This document shows positions 44,005-51,785 of a stretch of DNA of 64,000 bases, in pieces. Under the pieces are notes generated by a model. That model worked only from the letters and a program-made list of their open reading frames with translations, ran no database searches and was not told the DNA's origin. This stretch comes from Kapaibacterium sp044224925. Lineage in GTDB: Bacteria > Bacteroidota > Ignavibacteria > Kapaibacteriales > Kapaibacteriaceae. Within the stretch, counting starts at the first letter, position 1. The number at the start of each line of letters is the position of its first letter. The translations under genes and the position numbers were made by a program. The DNA lies in NCBI GenBank assembly GCA_044224925.1, contig JBGAJM010000001.1:620001-684000 (forward strand). Direction: 5' to 3'.

Positions 44005-45183
44005 ATGAAACGCATCCTTCTGCTTGGCTCCGGAGAACTCGGGAAAGAGTTCGTGATCGCTGTGAAACGCTACGGGCATTTCGTCGTTGCCTGTGATTCG
44101 TATGACAATGCTCCTGCCATGCAGGTGGCCGATGAGCGACGCATCGTGAACATGCTCAACGGGTCGGAACTCGATGCCGTTGTGAGCGATGTGCAACCGG
44201 ACATCATCGTACCCGAGATCGAGGCCATTCGAACCGAGCGCCTCTTCACATATGAGGAGCAAGGGATCCACGTCGTCCCCAGCGCACGTGCTGCCAACAT
44301 GACGATGAATCGAAAGGCCATTCGCGACCTCGCGGCACAAGAGCTTGGCGTCAAAACGGCACGCTACGCCTATGCATCCACGGAACAGGAATTCGTCGAC
44401 GCTATTGATTCTGTTGGCATTCCCTGTGTGGTCAAGCCCTTGATGTCGAGCAGCGGGAAAGGACAAAGTGTCGTCCGCTCTGCCGCAGACATCCATTCTT
44501 CGTGGACCTATGCGCTGGAAGGATCACGCGGTGACATTGCCGAGGTGATCGTGGAAGAGTTCATACCGTTCGAATCCGAGATCACACTGCTCACGGTAAC
44601 GCAGCAACATGGTCCTACGCTGTTCTGTCCACCCATCGGACACCGTCAAGAGCGCGGCGATTATCAAGAGAGCTGGCAGCCGCATATCGTTGCTCCGGCA
44701 CTTTTAGCAAAGGCAGAGGCAATGGCCGATCTCGTGACGCGTGCACTGGGAGGATCCGGCATTTGGGGTGTGGAGTTCTTTCTCACAGCCGACGACGTCT
44801 ACTTCAGTGAGCTTTCACCACGTCCGCACGACACCGGCATGGTGACCTTGGCCGGCTCACAAAACCTCTCCGAGTTCGAACTGCATGCACGTGCTGTGCT
44901 CGGCTATCCGATCCCTTCGATCACACTGGAGCGACATGCAGCGTCGGCCGTGATCCTGGCACAGGACATCTTCGACACAGGCTTCGACTATCTCGGGATC
45001 GATCGCGCGCTCGAGCAAACATGCGTCGAGGTTCGGATCTTTGGGAAGCCCACGACGCGACGCTATCGACGCATGGGCGTTGCGCTGGCCTATGGTCCAA
45101 CGACGGCCGACATCTCGGCATTGCGCGCGACGGCGATGCAGGCGGCTGCTACAGTGCAGATCGTGACCAACTCGCCAGCATGA
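44005..45183 (+). CDS. purT: Formate-dependent phosphoribosylglycinamide formyltransferase
   Basis: 392 residues from the ATG at 44005. The N-terminal nucleotide-binding motif ILLLGSGELGKEF, the ATP-grasp segment MNRKAIRDLAAQELGVKTA, KPLMSSSGKGQS and the C-terminal ELSPRPHDTGMVTL are all PurT signatures. It makes formylglycinamide ribonucleotide from GAR, formate and ATP in purine synthesis. Its 3' end overlaps the convergent small-transporter gene by 35 bases. There is no apparent Shine-Dalgarno site, and a -7-like box sits immediately upstream, which fits a leaderless start. Confidence 0.95.
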   Translation: MKRILLLGSGELGKEFVIAVKRYGHFVVACDSYDNAPAMQVADERRIVNMLNGSELDAVVSDVQPDIIVPEIEAIRTERLFTYEEQGIHVVPSARAANMTMNRKAIRDLAAQELGVKTARYAYASTEQEFVDAIDSVGIPCVVKPLMSSSGKGQSVVRSAADIHSSWTYALEGSRGDIAEVIVEEFIPFESEITLLTVTQQHGPTLFCPPIGHRQERGDYQESWQPHIVAPALLAKAEAMADLVTRALGGSGIWGVEFFLTADDVYFSELSPRPHDTGMVTLAGSQNLSEFELHARAVLGYPIPSITLERHAASAVILAQDIFDTGFDYLGIDRALEQTCVEVRIFGKPTTRRYRRMGVALAYGPTTADISALRATAMQAAATVQIVTNSPA

Positions 45184-45511
45184 TCCCGGCGGCGATGAGC
45201 ACCATACCGCCAATGATCTGAACGGTCAGCTCCTCTTTCTGGATCGTCGTTGTCACGATCAACGTGAGCAAGAACGTGAGTGCCGTGCTGATCGGAATGT
45301 AGGCCGACAACTTCGCGAACGACAGCACATAGCCCATGGTGAGGAACGATCCGAACATGAGGACGATGCCAACCATTCCCTGCCATGACAGAGCACTTTC
45401 TGTGAGCGATGCGACCGACACGCCCTTGCCGTGCAGCGTGTGCGTGAGCAGGGCCGTCCCACCGACCCCAAAGATCGCTTGGATCAACGTCCACAAGAGA
45501 AGCTTCCCCAT
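45149..45511 (-). CDS. Small four-helix membrane transporter (SMR/EamA-like)
   Basis: 120 residues with four hydrophobic segments: LLLWTLIQAIFGVGGTALLT, VGIVLMFGSFLTMGYVLSFA, AYIPISTALTFLLTLIVT and VQIIGGMVLIAAGIMLASW. The length and the helix 3-4 pattern (AYIPISTALTF, GGMVLIAAGIML) match small multidrug resistance/EamA-half transporters. The essential membrane Glu of EmrE near residue 14 is not obvious; the first helix carries Gln instead, so drug efflux is not assured. The gene starts three bases downstream of the DUF4175 stop and overlaps purT by 35 bases tail to tail. Confidence 0.75.
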   Translation of the reverse strand: MGKLLLWTLIQAIFGVGGTALLTHTLHGKGVSVASLTESALSWQGMVGIVLMFGSFLTMGYVLSFAKLSAYIPISTALTFLLTLIVTTTIQKEELTVQIIGGMVLIAAGIMLASWSRSAL

Positions 45512-45514
45512 GTG

Positions 45515-48500
45515 CTATCGTCCGGATGGTATGGATTGCTGTTGCAGTGACTCGAAGTAGGCTCGGATCAGATTCTCATAGTCCTTCGTGTATCCTTCGC
45601 GCAGCGTGTTCATGAGTTGACGCATCGATTGTCGACGTTCCACATCGTCGAGATCCAATGCGCCAGGACTCTTGCGCGACACATCGGTTCCCGACTTCGA
45701 CTCGCGCTGCTTCTCATAGTCCCGGTCGTTCACACTGCGCGACGCATTAAGCAAGCGCGAGAGGATGCGTTCCTGACGGAGCTTGGTCTCAGGAGTGATC
45801 GAGCCCGACTGCATATCGGTGAGCACTTCACGCATGTCTTCGGTGATCTTCGAAAGGTCTCCGATCGGCTTGCGTGATCCGCTTGCTTCGCGTTGTTCCT
45901 TTTCAAGTTCTTCCATGGCCTTGAGGGCACGACCTTGTTGCGATGCCAATCGACCGATCTCTGCGCGTTGTTGATCGTTCATCGGCTGGCCGTTCTGCCC
46001 GACCTTCCCCGACCCTTCATTGATCGATTGCTGATCTCCGGCCAACTCACCAAGACGTTGGAACGGACTCTTGCCGCTGCCCTTGCCCATGCCCGGATTC
46101 TGTCCTTGGCCACCTTGCCCCTGCCCTTCGCCTTGCATCATCTGGCCCAATGCGTCCTGCATGCGAGAAACGGCGCTGTTCATGCTGCTCATTGCCTCGC
46201 CTTGTTCGCGTGCCGACATTTGACCGTTACGATCCTGCATCTGCTGCATGGCATCCTTCATGGACTGCAAGGCATCTCCCATATCCTGCGCCATGTCCGG
46301 CGTGACGCTCGTGGATTTCTGTCCTAGCTGCATCATGCTGTTGGCAATGTTCTGCATGGACTCTTGCAGCTTTTGCTGACGCTGTGCCATCTGCGGGAAC
46401 TGCGATGAGTTCGGATCCATGGATTGCATCTGATCGCGCAGAGCTTCTTGCTCCTTGGACAACTGCAACATGTCATCGATGTTGCGCTGCATCTGTCGCA
46501 TGGCCTCTTTCGACGAGTTGCGTTTCATCTCGCGCTTGAGGTTCTTCATCTGTTGTGCGAACCGTTCAAGATTCTTGGAGGCGTTCTGCTGCGACTTGGC
46601 CGACTGCTGCATATCGCCTTGTTCCATGCTCTTCTCAGACTGCTCCATCTCGCTCTTCGTCTGTTCCTGCGCGAGTTCCTGCTTGGCCTTGTCCATCTGA
46701 TCCATCGGCATGTCGCCGAGCTCTTTCATGAGCTTCTCCAGATCGTTGGTCTCTTGGGCCAGCTTCTCCATGTCGTTCTGCAATTGCTCTTGCTGCTTGG
46801 CAAGGTCCTTGCGTGCTTCCATGTTCTGCGGACTGGTGTTCTCGGTCTGCTTGCGCAGTTCTTCTTGTCGACGTGCAAGTTCCTCTGCCCGCTTCGTGAG
46901 CTCGTCCGCTTTCTGCTCTGCCTGCATGCGCTTGAGCAGATTCATCGTGCGCTCGATCTGCTTCTTGAATTGCTCTTCATCGAACTTGAAGTTCTTCATC
47001 GCCTCTTTCAATTGCTCAGGCGTCATCTGCTCCATGGCCTTCTTCATCTCTTCCTGCATGCGCTGGAGCTCCGGTGTGCGGACCTCCTTCATCAGCTTCT
47101 GAAGTTCCATGTACTTCTGCAGCGTCTCGGGAGAGATGGCCTTGTTCTGCTCCAGTTTCTGCGTCATGTCCTCGAGCTTCTGCGCAACATCTTCCATCTT
47201 CTTCGCAAGCTCTTCCTGTCGCTTCAGCAACTCCTCTGCCTGCTTCTTTTCTTTCCAGTCCACACTTTGTTTCTGTTGCGCCTGTTCCTTCTGCATCTCG
47301 CGTTGCAGTTGCTCGGCCTCTTTCTTGATCTCTTCCGCCTCCTTGGCAACTTCCTTGAGATCCTTCTGCACTTGATCCTGCGTCTTGTCGGTCTCGGCGA
47401 ACACTTCGTCAAGCGAGGGCAGGCGTACCTTCAAAGGAGACGTGCGTGCCGTCTTGGGTCCGTGGATCCGATCGTTGTCCGCCACTTCCAGATAGAACTC
47501 GAACACATCTTCCGGCGAGATCCCGGCCTTGCCGAGGTCCCATACGTACGGCACTTCGACCACGGTGCTTCCGTTGGCATTGATCGCAAGGTCGATGTCG
47601 TGATAGGCCTCTTCGGGTTGCGCATAACGTGACTTCACCAAGCGATACTTCAACTTGAGCCACGAGAATCCATAGTCATCCGAGATCGCTACACTCACCG
47701 GCAACAACGCCTTCTGATCGACCTCGGCATCCTGCCGTGGTTGCACCATGCTGATGGATGGAAGTCCATCGGAGAGAACGACGATCTTATGCTCGATGGG
47801 ATCGGCATTCTGCTGTCCTTCTCGATCGACACACCGAATGGCATACGTACCGGTGAACTGCACATTGAACGATGCCGATGCTGACGAGCCACGCACCGTC
47901 ATCGGAATGCGCACGGTATCAGCAGCGGCGGTGTCTGCATTGCGTCTGACGAGCACGATCTCGGCGCTCTTCAGGTCCTTGTTCGACGTCATCGTCAGAT
48001 CGGCGACCGAACCGCCGAGCGCTGTCACGTCGGCATGATCATCGGTGATCTCGGACGGTGCCAGTCCGGTGTACGATGGCGCGATCACGCGGCCACGCAG
48101 GGAACGGATCAATGGTCGGTCGATGACGAGAATGCGACCCGTGTCCGAATACACACCGGCATCGAGCCAAGCACCAACAGCATAGAATTCTACACTGGCC
48201 GTTTGCGACGGGAGCAGATACTGATACGTGTTCGCCGTATCGCGTGCGATCGTGTACGGATCGAACCGTTCCTTCCCTGCCTCCTTCACGAAGAGCGTGA
48301 TCGATGACGGGGCCGCACCGTGTGCGGTGACAATGATGCGGGATGTGGAACCGCGCATGACCGAGGCCGAGCGAGGCGAGACGGTAAGGTGGTAGGGTGC
48401 AGGTGGCACAAAGGAACGGTCGTACTGCCACAACCGAACGGATGCGGCACCGAGATGATCGGGAAGACCGCCGATGCAGCCGCCGGCAAGGATGATGGCG

Positions 48501-48988
48501 GCAAGGAAAAGAAGGATCGAACGACGGAGGTCTTGCCGTTCGATCACCGCATCGAAGTCCTTGGTGGCCGCCGTTGCGGCCACGGAGGAGAAGGCTGCCT
48601 GTGACAATGCGCCGGCACCATCGTGCACGTGCAATTGAAGCACGTTGCACAGCATATCGCCAACATCGTCATAGACCTTTCCAACGCGCAACGCCATCTC
48701 GTCGATCGAGTACGATGCGCGAACACCAACAAGTCGAAGCACACCGGGAAGCATCCAACCAATGCCGGCCATGCCCGATGCGATCGCCCACACGGTGAAC
48801 AGGATGGTGCGAAGCTGTGTGGAGCCGTGCACCCAGAACTCGATCACCGTGAAGAGCAACCACAGAGCGGATGCAACGGCAAGTGTCGAAAGGAGACCGC
48901 CCGCAAGATGCAAGAGCTCTTCCTTTCGGCGCGTGGCAGTGAGCCGTGCCGTGATCGATTCGTAGGTGCTGTTAATGGGTGAGGGCAT
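45515..48988 (-). CDS. DUF4175 family protein with very long charged coiled coil
   Basis: 1157 residues from the ATG at 48988 (a TTG two codons earlier is rejected). Two or three hydrophobic helices near the N-terminus (about 25-75 and 150-170) give an inner-membrane anchor, then beta-rich domains (about 190-520). Residues about 525-950 form a Gln/Lys/Glu/Met-rich helical region (EEIKKEAEQLQREMQKEQAQ and many similar). The C-terminal 200 residues are Gln/Gly/Met-rich with repeated EGQGQGGQGQN-like sequence. This layout is that of DUF4175 proteins of unknown function. It overlaps the DUF4159 gene by 17 bases, as often seen with these two families. Confidence 0.82.
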   Translation of the reverse strand: MPSPINSTYESITARLTATRRKEELLHLAGGLLSTLAVASALWLLFTVIEFWVHGSTQLRTILFTVWAIASGMAGIGWMLPGVLRLVGVRASYSIDEMALRVGKVYDDVGDMLCNVLQLHVHDGAGALSQAAFSSVAATAATKDFDAVIERQDLRRSILLFLAAIILAGGCIGGLPDHLGAASVRLWQYDRSFVPPAPYHLTVSPRSASVMRGSTSRIIVTAHGAAPSSITLFVKEAGKERFDPYTIARDTANTYQYLLPSQTASVEFYAVGAWLDAGVYSDTGRILVIDRPLIRSLRGRVIAPSYTGLAPSEITDDHADVTALGGSVADLTMTSNKDLKSAEIVLVRRNADTAAADTVRIPMTVRGSSASASFNVQFTGTYAIRCVDREGQQNADPIEHKIVVLSDGLPSISMVQPRQDAEVDQKALLPVSVAISDDYGFSWLKLKYRLVKSRYAQPEEAYHDIDLAINANGSTVVEVPYVWDLGKAGISPEDVFEFYLEVADNDRIHGPKTARTSPLKVRLPSLDEVFAETDKTQDQVQKDLKEVAKEAEEIKKEAEQLQREMQKEQAQQKQSVDWKEKKQAEELLKRQEELAKKMEDVAQKLEDMTQKLEQNKAISPETLQKYMELQKLMKEVRTPELQRMQEEMKKAMEQMTPEQLKEAMKNFKFDEEQFKKQIERTMNLLKRMQAEQKADELTKRAEELARRQEELRKQTENTSPQNMEARKDLAKQQEQLQNDMEKLAQETNDLEKLMKELGDMPMDQMDKAKQELAQEQTKSEMEQSEKSMEQGDMQQSAKSQQNASKNLERFAQQMKNLKREMKRNSSKEAMRQMQRNIDDMLQLSKEQEALRDQMQSMDPNSSQFPQMAQRQQKLQESMQNIANSMMQLGQKSTSVTPDMAQDMGDALQSMKDAMQQMQDRNGQMSAREQGEAMSSMNSAVSRMQDALGQMMQGEGQGQGGQGQNPGMGKGSGKSPFQRLGELAGDQQSINEGSGKVGQNGQPMNDQQRAEIGRLASQQGRALKAMEELEKEQREASGSRKPIGDLSKITEDMREVLTDMQSGSITPETKLRQERILSRLLNASRSVNDRDYEKQRESKSGTDVSRKSPGALDLDDVERRQSMRQLMNTLREGYTKDYENLIRAYFESLQQQSIPSGR

Positions 48989-49727
48989 AGACAATGATGT
49001 TCGTTCCGATCTTCAATGATGCTTCGCGTTTTTCGGGGGCGTCGTTGTGGACCTCGGGATCGGCCCATCCATCGCTGGGATTGGTCTCGACGGTGTAGAA
49101 GACGCAAAGGCGCGTTCCGATAAAGAGACCCAGTCCTTGTGGTGCTTTGTTATCGTGTTCGTGGATCTTCGGAAGTCCGTTCGGGAACGAGAAGTGCGCA
49201 GAATACAGTGGATGCGAGAACGGCAGTTCCACAAGGTCCTGCTCTGGGAAGACCTTCTTCAATTCCTTGCGAATGGATGCATCCATTCCGTAATCGTCGT
49301 CGATGTAGAGAAATCCACCGTTCTCCAGATAGGAACGCAGGCGCTTCACTTCCTGTGCACTGAAGTTCACCGTTCCATGTCCGGTCATGAAGATGAGCGG
49401 ATACAGGAACAGATTGTCCGTTGCAAGGTCGACGAACTCATAGGAAGCATCGACACTGATGTTGGTATGCGTGCGCACATAGTTCAGGAGATTCACCTCG
49501 GCGCTTGGATCGTTGTACCAGTCTCCCCCGCCACCATACTTCACACGCGCCAAACGAATGGCGCTCGATGAACCGGGTGGTTCCTGTTGAGCGGCGGGTG
49601 GGCGGACCTGCGACGTGGCGGGCGGACGTCCGGGTTGGATGACGCGCATTTGTGCGCGCACGGACGTGCTGAGGGCGAAAAGGGCCATCAGGACGATCGA
49701 ACCACGAACAAGGAAGGATGCTGTCAT
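48972..49727 (-). CDS. DUF4159 domain-containing exported protein
   Basis: 251 residues from the ATG at 49727. A signal peptide (VLMALFALSTSVRA) precedes a short Pro/Gln-rich linker and the DUF4159 domain: ARVKYGGGGDWYNDPSAEVN, FLYPLIFMTGHGTVNFSAQE, LRSYLENGGFLYIDDDYG and a glutamine-amidotransferase-like end. DUF4159 proteins often accompany MoxR/BatA-type operons or DUF4175; the biochemical role is unknown. It starts by a one-base overlap with the rsmG stop and ends inside the start of the DUF4175 gene, so the two are translated together. Confidence 0.85.
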   Translation of the reverse strand: MTASFLVRGSIVLMALFALSTSVRAQMRVIQPGRPPATSQVRPPAAQQEPPGSSSAIRLARVKYGGGGDWYNDPSAEVNLLNYVRTHTNISVDASYEFVDLATDNLFLYPLIFMTGHGTVNFSAQEVKRLRSYLENGGFLYIDDDYGMDASIRKELKKVFPEQDLVELPFSHPLYSAHFSFPNGLPKIHEHDNKAPQGLGLFIGTRLCVFYTVETNPSDGWADPEVHNDAPEKREASLKIGTNIIVYALTH

Positions 49728-50425
49728 CACATTGTACACACAACGATCTTCTTGTCTTCTTGCTTGAACCACGGCGCTCCTAATAGATCGATCTTGACCT
49801 CTTGCACCGTAAGACCCGCATGCGTCTGGAGCGCCTCCGAGATCTCTTCCTGCAGGTCGCCGCCTTTCAAGAAATAACAGACGGCCGAGGGTCGCATGAG
49901 CGGAAGGGCCCAGTCAAGCAGCACCGACACGCGAGCAACGGCCCGAGAGACGATAACGTCGAAGTGCTGTCGGTAGTGCTTCTCGGCCCAGAGATCTTCA
50001 ACGCGACAGCAGCGCGCCTGCACGTCCTTCAGTCCGGTGTGTTGCGCGAACATCTCCGTGCACGTGATCTTCTTGCGGATCGAGTCCACCATGAGCATGT
50101 GAATGTCCGGACGGGCGATCTTGAGCGGGATACCCGGTAAGCCGCCGCCGGTGCCGATATCGAGCACACGAGCCTTCGGGGGGAGCTTTACATACTTCAG
50201 CATCGCAAGCGAATGCAGGATATGTCGGTCCCAGATATGCATCGTGTCCTTGCGCGAGATCATGTTGATCCGCTCGTTCCAATACAGCAATTCGTTGTGA
50301 TACCGCTCAAGGGCATCCATCTGCTCTTTGTCAAGCACAATGGAATTCATGCCACAGGCCGTCCACATGGACAGTTTGTCCATGTATCTTTGTTCTTCTT
50401 CCAGGCCATCCATCATGTCAGACAT
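49727..50425 (-). CDS. rsmG: 16S rRNA (guanine(527)-N7)-methyltransferase
   Basis: 232 residues. VLDIGTGGGLPGIPLKIARP (about 85-104) is the RsmG SAM-binding motif, and HDILHS-type RHILHSLAM precedes it; VIVSRAVARVSVLLDWALPL matches the conserved SRA motif. The enzyme modifies G527 of 16S rRNA. The ATG at 50425 has GAGGTGG five bases upstream; a later ATG at 50383 is possible. The start codon overlaps the start of the divergent glycosyltransferase gene inside an ATGTCAGACAT palindrome. DUF4159 and DUF4175 follow in the operon. Confidence 0.92.
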   Translation of the reverse strand: MSDMMDGLEEEQRYMDKLSMWTACGMNSIVLDKEQMDALERYHNELLYWNERINMISRKDTMHIWDRHILHSLAMLKYVKLPPKARVLDIGTGGGLPGIPLKIARPDIHMLMVDSIRKKITCTEMFAQHTGLKDVQARCCRVEDLWAEKHYRQHFDVIVSRAVARVSVLLDWALPLMRPSAVCYFLKGGDLQEEISEALQTHAGLTVQEVKIDLLGAPWFKQEDKKIVVCTM

Positions 50426-51113
50426 TACCACCTCTTCGGCGTCTTCGCCAGTTCTACCGCTTGTACACAAGGTTGTGCGACCGTTCTTCTCTGTGATCAT
50501 CTGCACCTATAATCGTGCATCCTTGCTTCCTCGTGCGCTTGATTCTCTCCTCGACCAATCGGAACGCGATTGGGAGGCGGTGATCGTTGATGATGGAAGC
50601 ACGGATTCCACGTGGCAGGTCATACAAAGGTACGCAGAGGCACACTCTCAAATACGGTCGGTCTACCACTCCAATCGAGGTATTCCCCGCTCACGCAACG
50701 CCGGCGTCCTCGCGGCGGCCGGCCTGTTCGTGACGTTCCTGGACTCGGACGATGCATATCGGTGGGACCACCTCTCGGCACGCAAGCAGATGTTCCTTGA
50801 ATATCCGTCGGTGGAGTTCCTGCATGGTGGCGTGGAGATCATCGGTGAACCGTATGTGCCCGACAAGAACGAGCCATCTCGACAGATCCATCTGAAGGAC
50901 TGTGTGATCGGTGGCACCTTCGTGATCCGCAAGGACACGGTACTCCGTCTGGGTGGCTTTGACGCCGTGGACTATGCCGATGATGCACTCCTCTACGAAC
51001 GTGCGATGCGTGCCGGCATCTCGATCGCTCGCACCGATCATCCTTCGTACAAATACTATCGCGACACACCGGACTCCATATGCAACACACAGAGCGTGTC
51101 ACCAAGATCCTGA
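50415..51113 (+). CDS. Family 2 glycosyltransferase
   Basis: 232 residues if the ATG at 50415 is used, or about 212 from a GTG at 50475 that begins at RPFFSVIICTYNR, the usual GT2 start. The GT-A motifs are FSVIICTYNRASLLPRALDSLL, WEAVIVDDGSTDST, FLDSDDAYR (DxD) and ALLYERAMRAG. GT2 enzymes transfer sugars from nucleotide donors; the acceptor is unknown. The 50415 start would overlap the rsmG start head to head, so 50475 may be the real one. The 3' end overlaps nth by 34 bases. Confidence 0.85.
   Translation: MSDITTSSASSPVLPLVHKVVRPFFSVIICTYNRASLLPRALDSLLDQSERDWEAVIVDDGSTDSTWQVIQRYAEAHSQIRSVYHSNRGIPRSRNAGVLAAAGLFVTFLDSDDAYRWDHLSARKQMFLEYPSVEFLHGGVEIIGEPYVPDKNEPSRQIHLKDCVIGGTFVIRKDTVLRLGGFDAVDYADDALLYERAMRAGISIARTDHPSYKYYRDTPDSICNTQSVSPRS
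50428..50436 (-). promoter_or_regulatory. Ribosome binding site deciding the rsmG start
   Basis: AAGAGGTGG on the minus strand, five bases before the ATG at 50425. It supports that start over downstream ATG codons, and lies inside the divergent glycosyltransferase frame if that gene begins at 50415. Confidence 0.55.
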
Positions 51114-51724
51114 CACGATTGGCAGAGGCCTATCCCGATGCGCGTGTCGGATTGGACTTCACCTCGCCCTTCGAACTGCTCATTGCCACCATCCTCTCTG
51201 CACAGTGCACCGACGAGCGCGTCAACATCGTTACGCGAGATCTGTTCGCCAAGTATCACGGTCCGGCCGATTATGTGGCCACACCGCAGGAGGAATTGGA
51301 GGTCGACATTCGTTCCACCGGATTCTACAAGAACAAGGCCAAGAACATTCGCGCATGCTGTGCGGCTCTCATCGAACGATATCATGGTGAGGTGCCACGC
51401 ACCATCGAGGAGCTCATCACATTGCCTGGGGTGGGACGAAAGACGGCCAACTGTGTCTTGAGCAATTGCTTTGACATTCCGGCGCTGACGGTGGACACGC
51501 ATGTGACGCGCATCGCAAATCTCTTGGGCTTTGTGAAGACCACCGATGCGGTGAAGATCGAGTTCGCCTTGATGGATATCGTTCCCAAGGAACAATGGAA
51601 CGACTTCGATCGGCTGATCATCACGCACGGTCGGCGCACGTGCATCGCCCGTCGACCGAAGTGCGATGTCTGTCCGATCCGCGACCTGTGTCCGGTAACC
51701 GATCCCGACGTGTCACGTTATTGA
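51080..51724 (+). CDS. nth: Endonuclease III
   Basis: 214 residues. The helix-hairpin-helix LPGVGRKTA (about 114-122) contains the catalytic Lys, VDTHVTRIANLLG (about 139-151) the catalytic Asp, and the C-terminal iron-sulphur cluster ligands are C188, C195, C198 and C204 (C-x6-C-x2-C-x5-C). This DNA glycosylase/AP lyase removes oxidised pyrimidines. The ATG at 51080 falls within the end of the glycosyltransferase gene. All key residues are intact. Confidence 0.96.
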   Translation: MQHTERVTKILTRLAEAYPDARVGLDFTSPFELLIATILSAQCTDERVNIVTRDLFAKYHGPADYVATPQEELEVDIRSTGFYKNKAKNIRACCAALIERYHGEVPRTIEELITLPGVGRKTANCVLSNCFDIPALTVDTHVTRIANLLGFVKTTDAVKIEFALMDIVPKEQWNDFDRLIITHGRRTCIARRPKCDVCPIRDLCPVTDPDVSRY

Positions 51725-51785
51725 GCGACATGCACCCTATGGTATTCGAAGCATGTACCTCTTGACCAAGTATATTGCGCCACCT

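Noticed and set aside
46424..47632. 402-codon plus-strand open frame, very Leu/His-rich
   Set aside because: It is the antisense of the Gln/Lys/Glu-rich DUF4175 coiled coil; composition is the direct complement of that helix and no start or family motif supports it.
50328..50414. Earlier starts for the GT2 gene (ATG at 50328 and following)
   Set aside because: They would run through the start and coding region of rsmG and add non-family residues before the GT2 motif.
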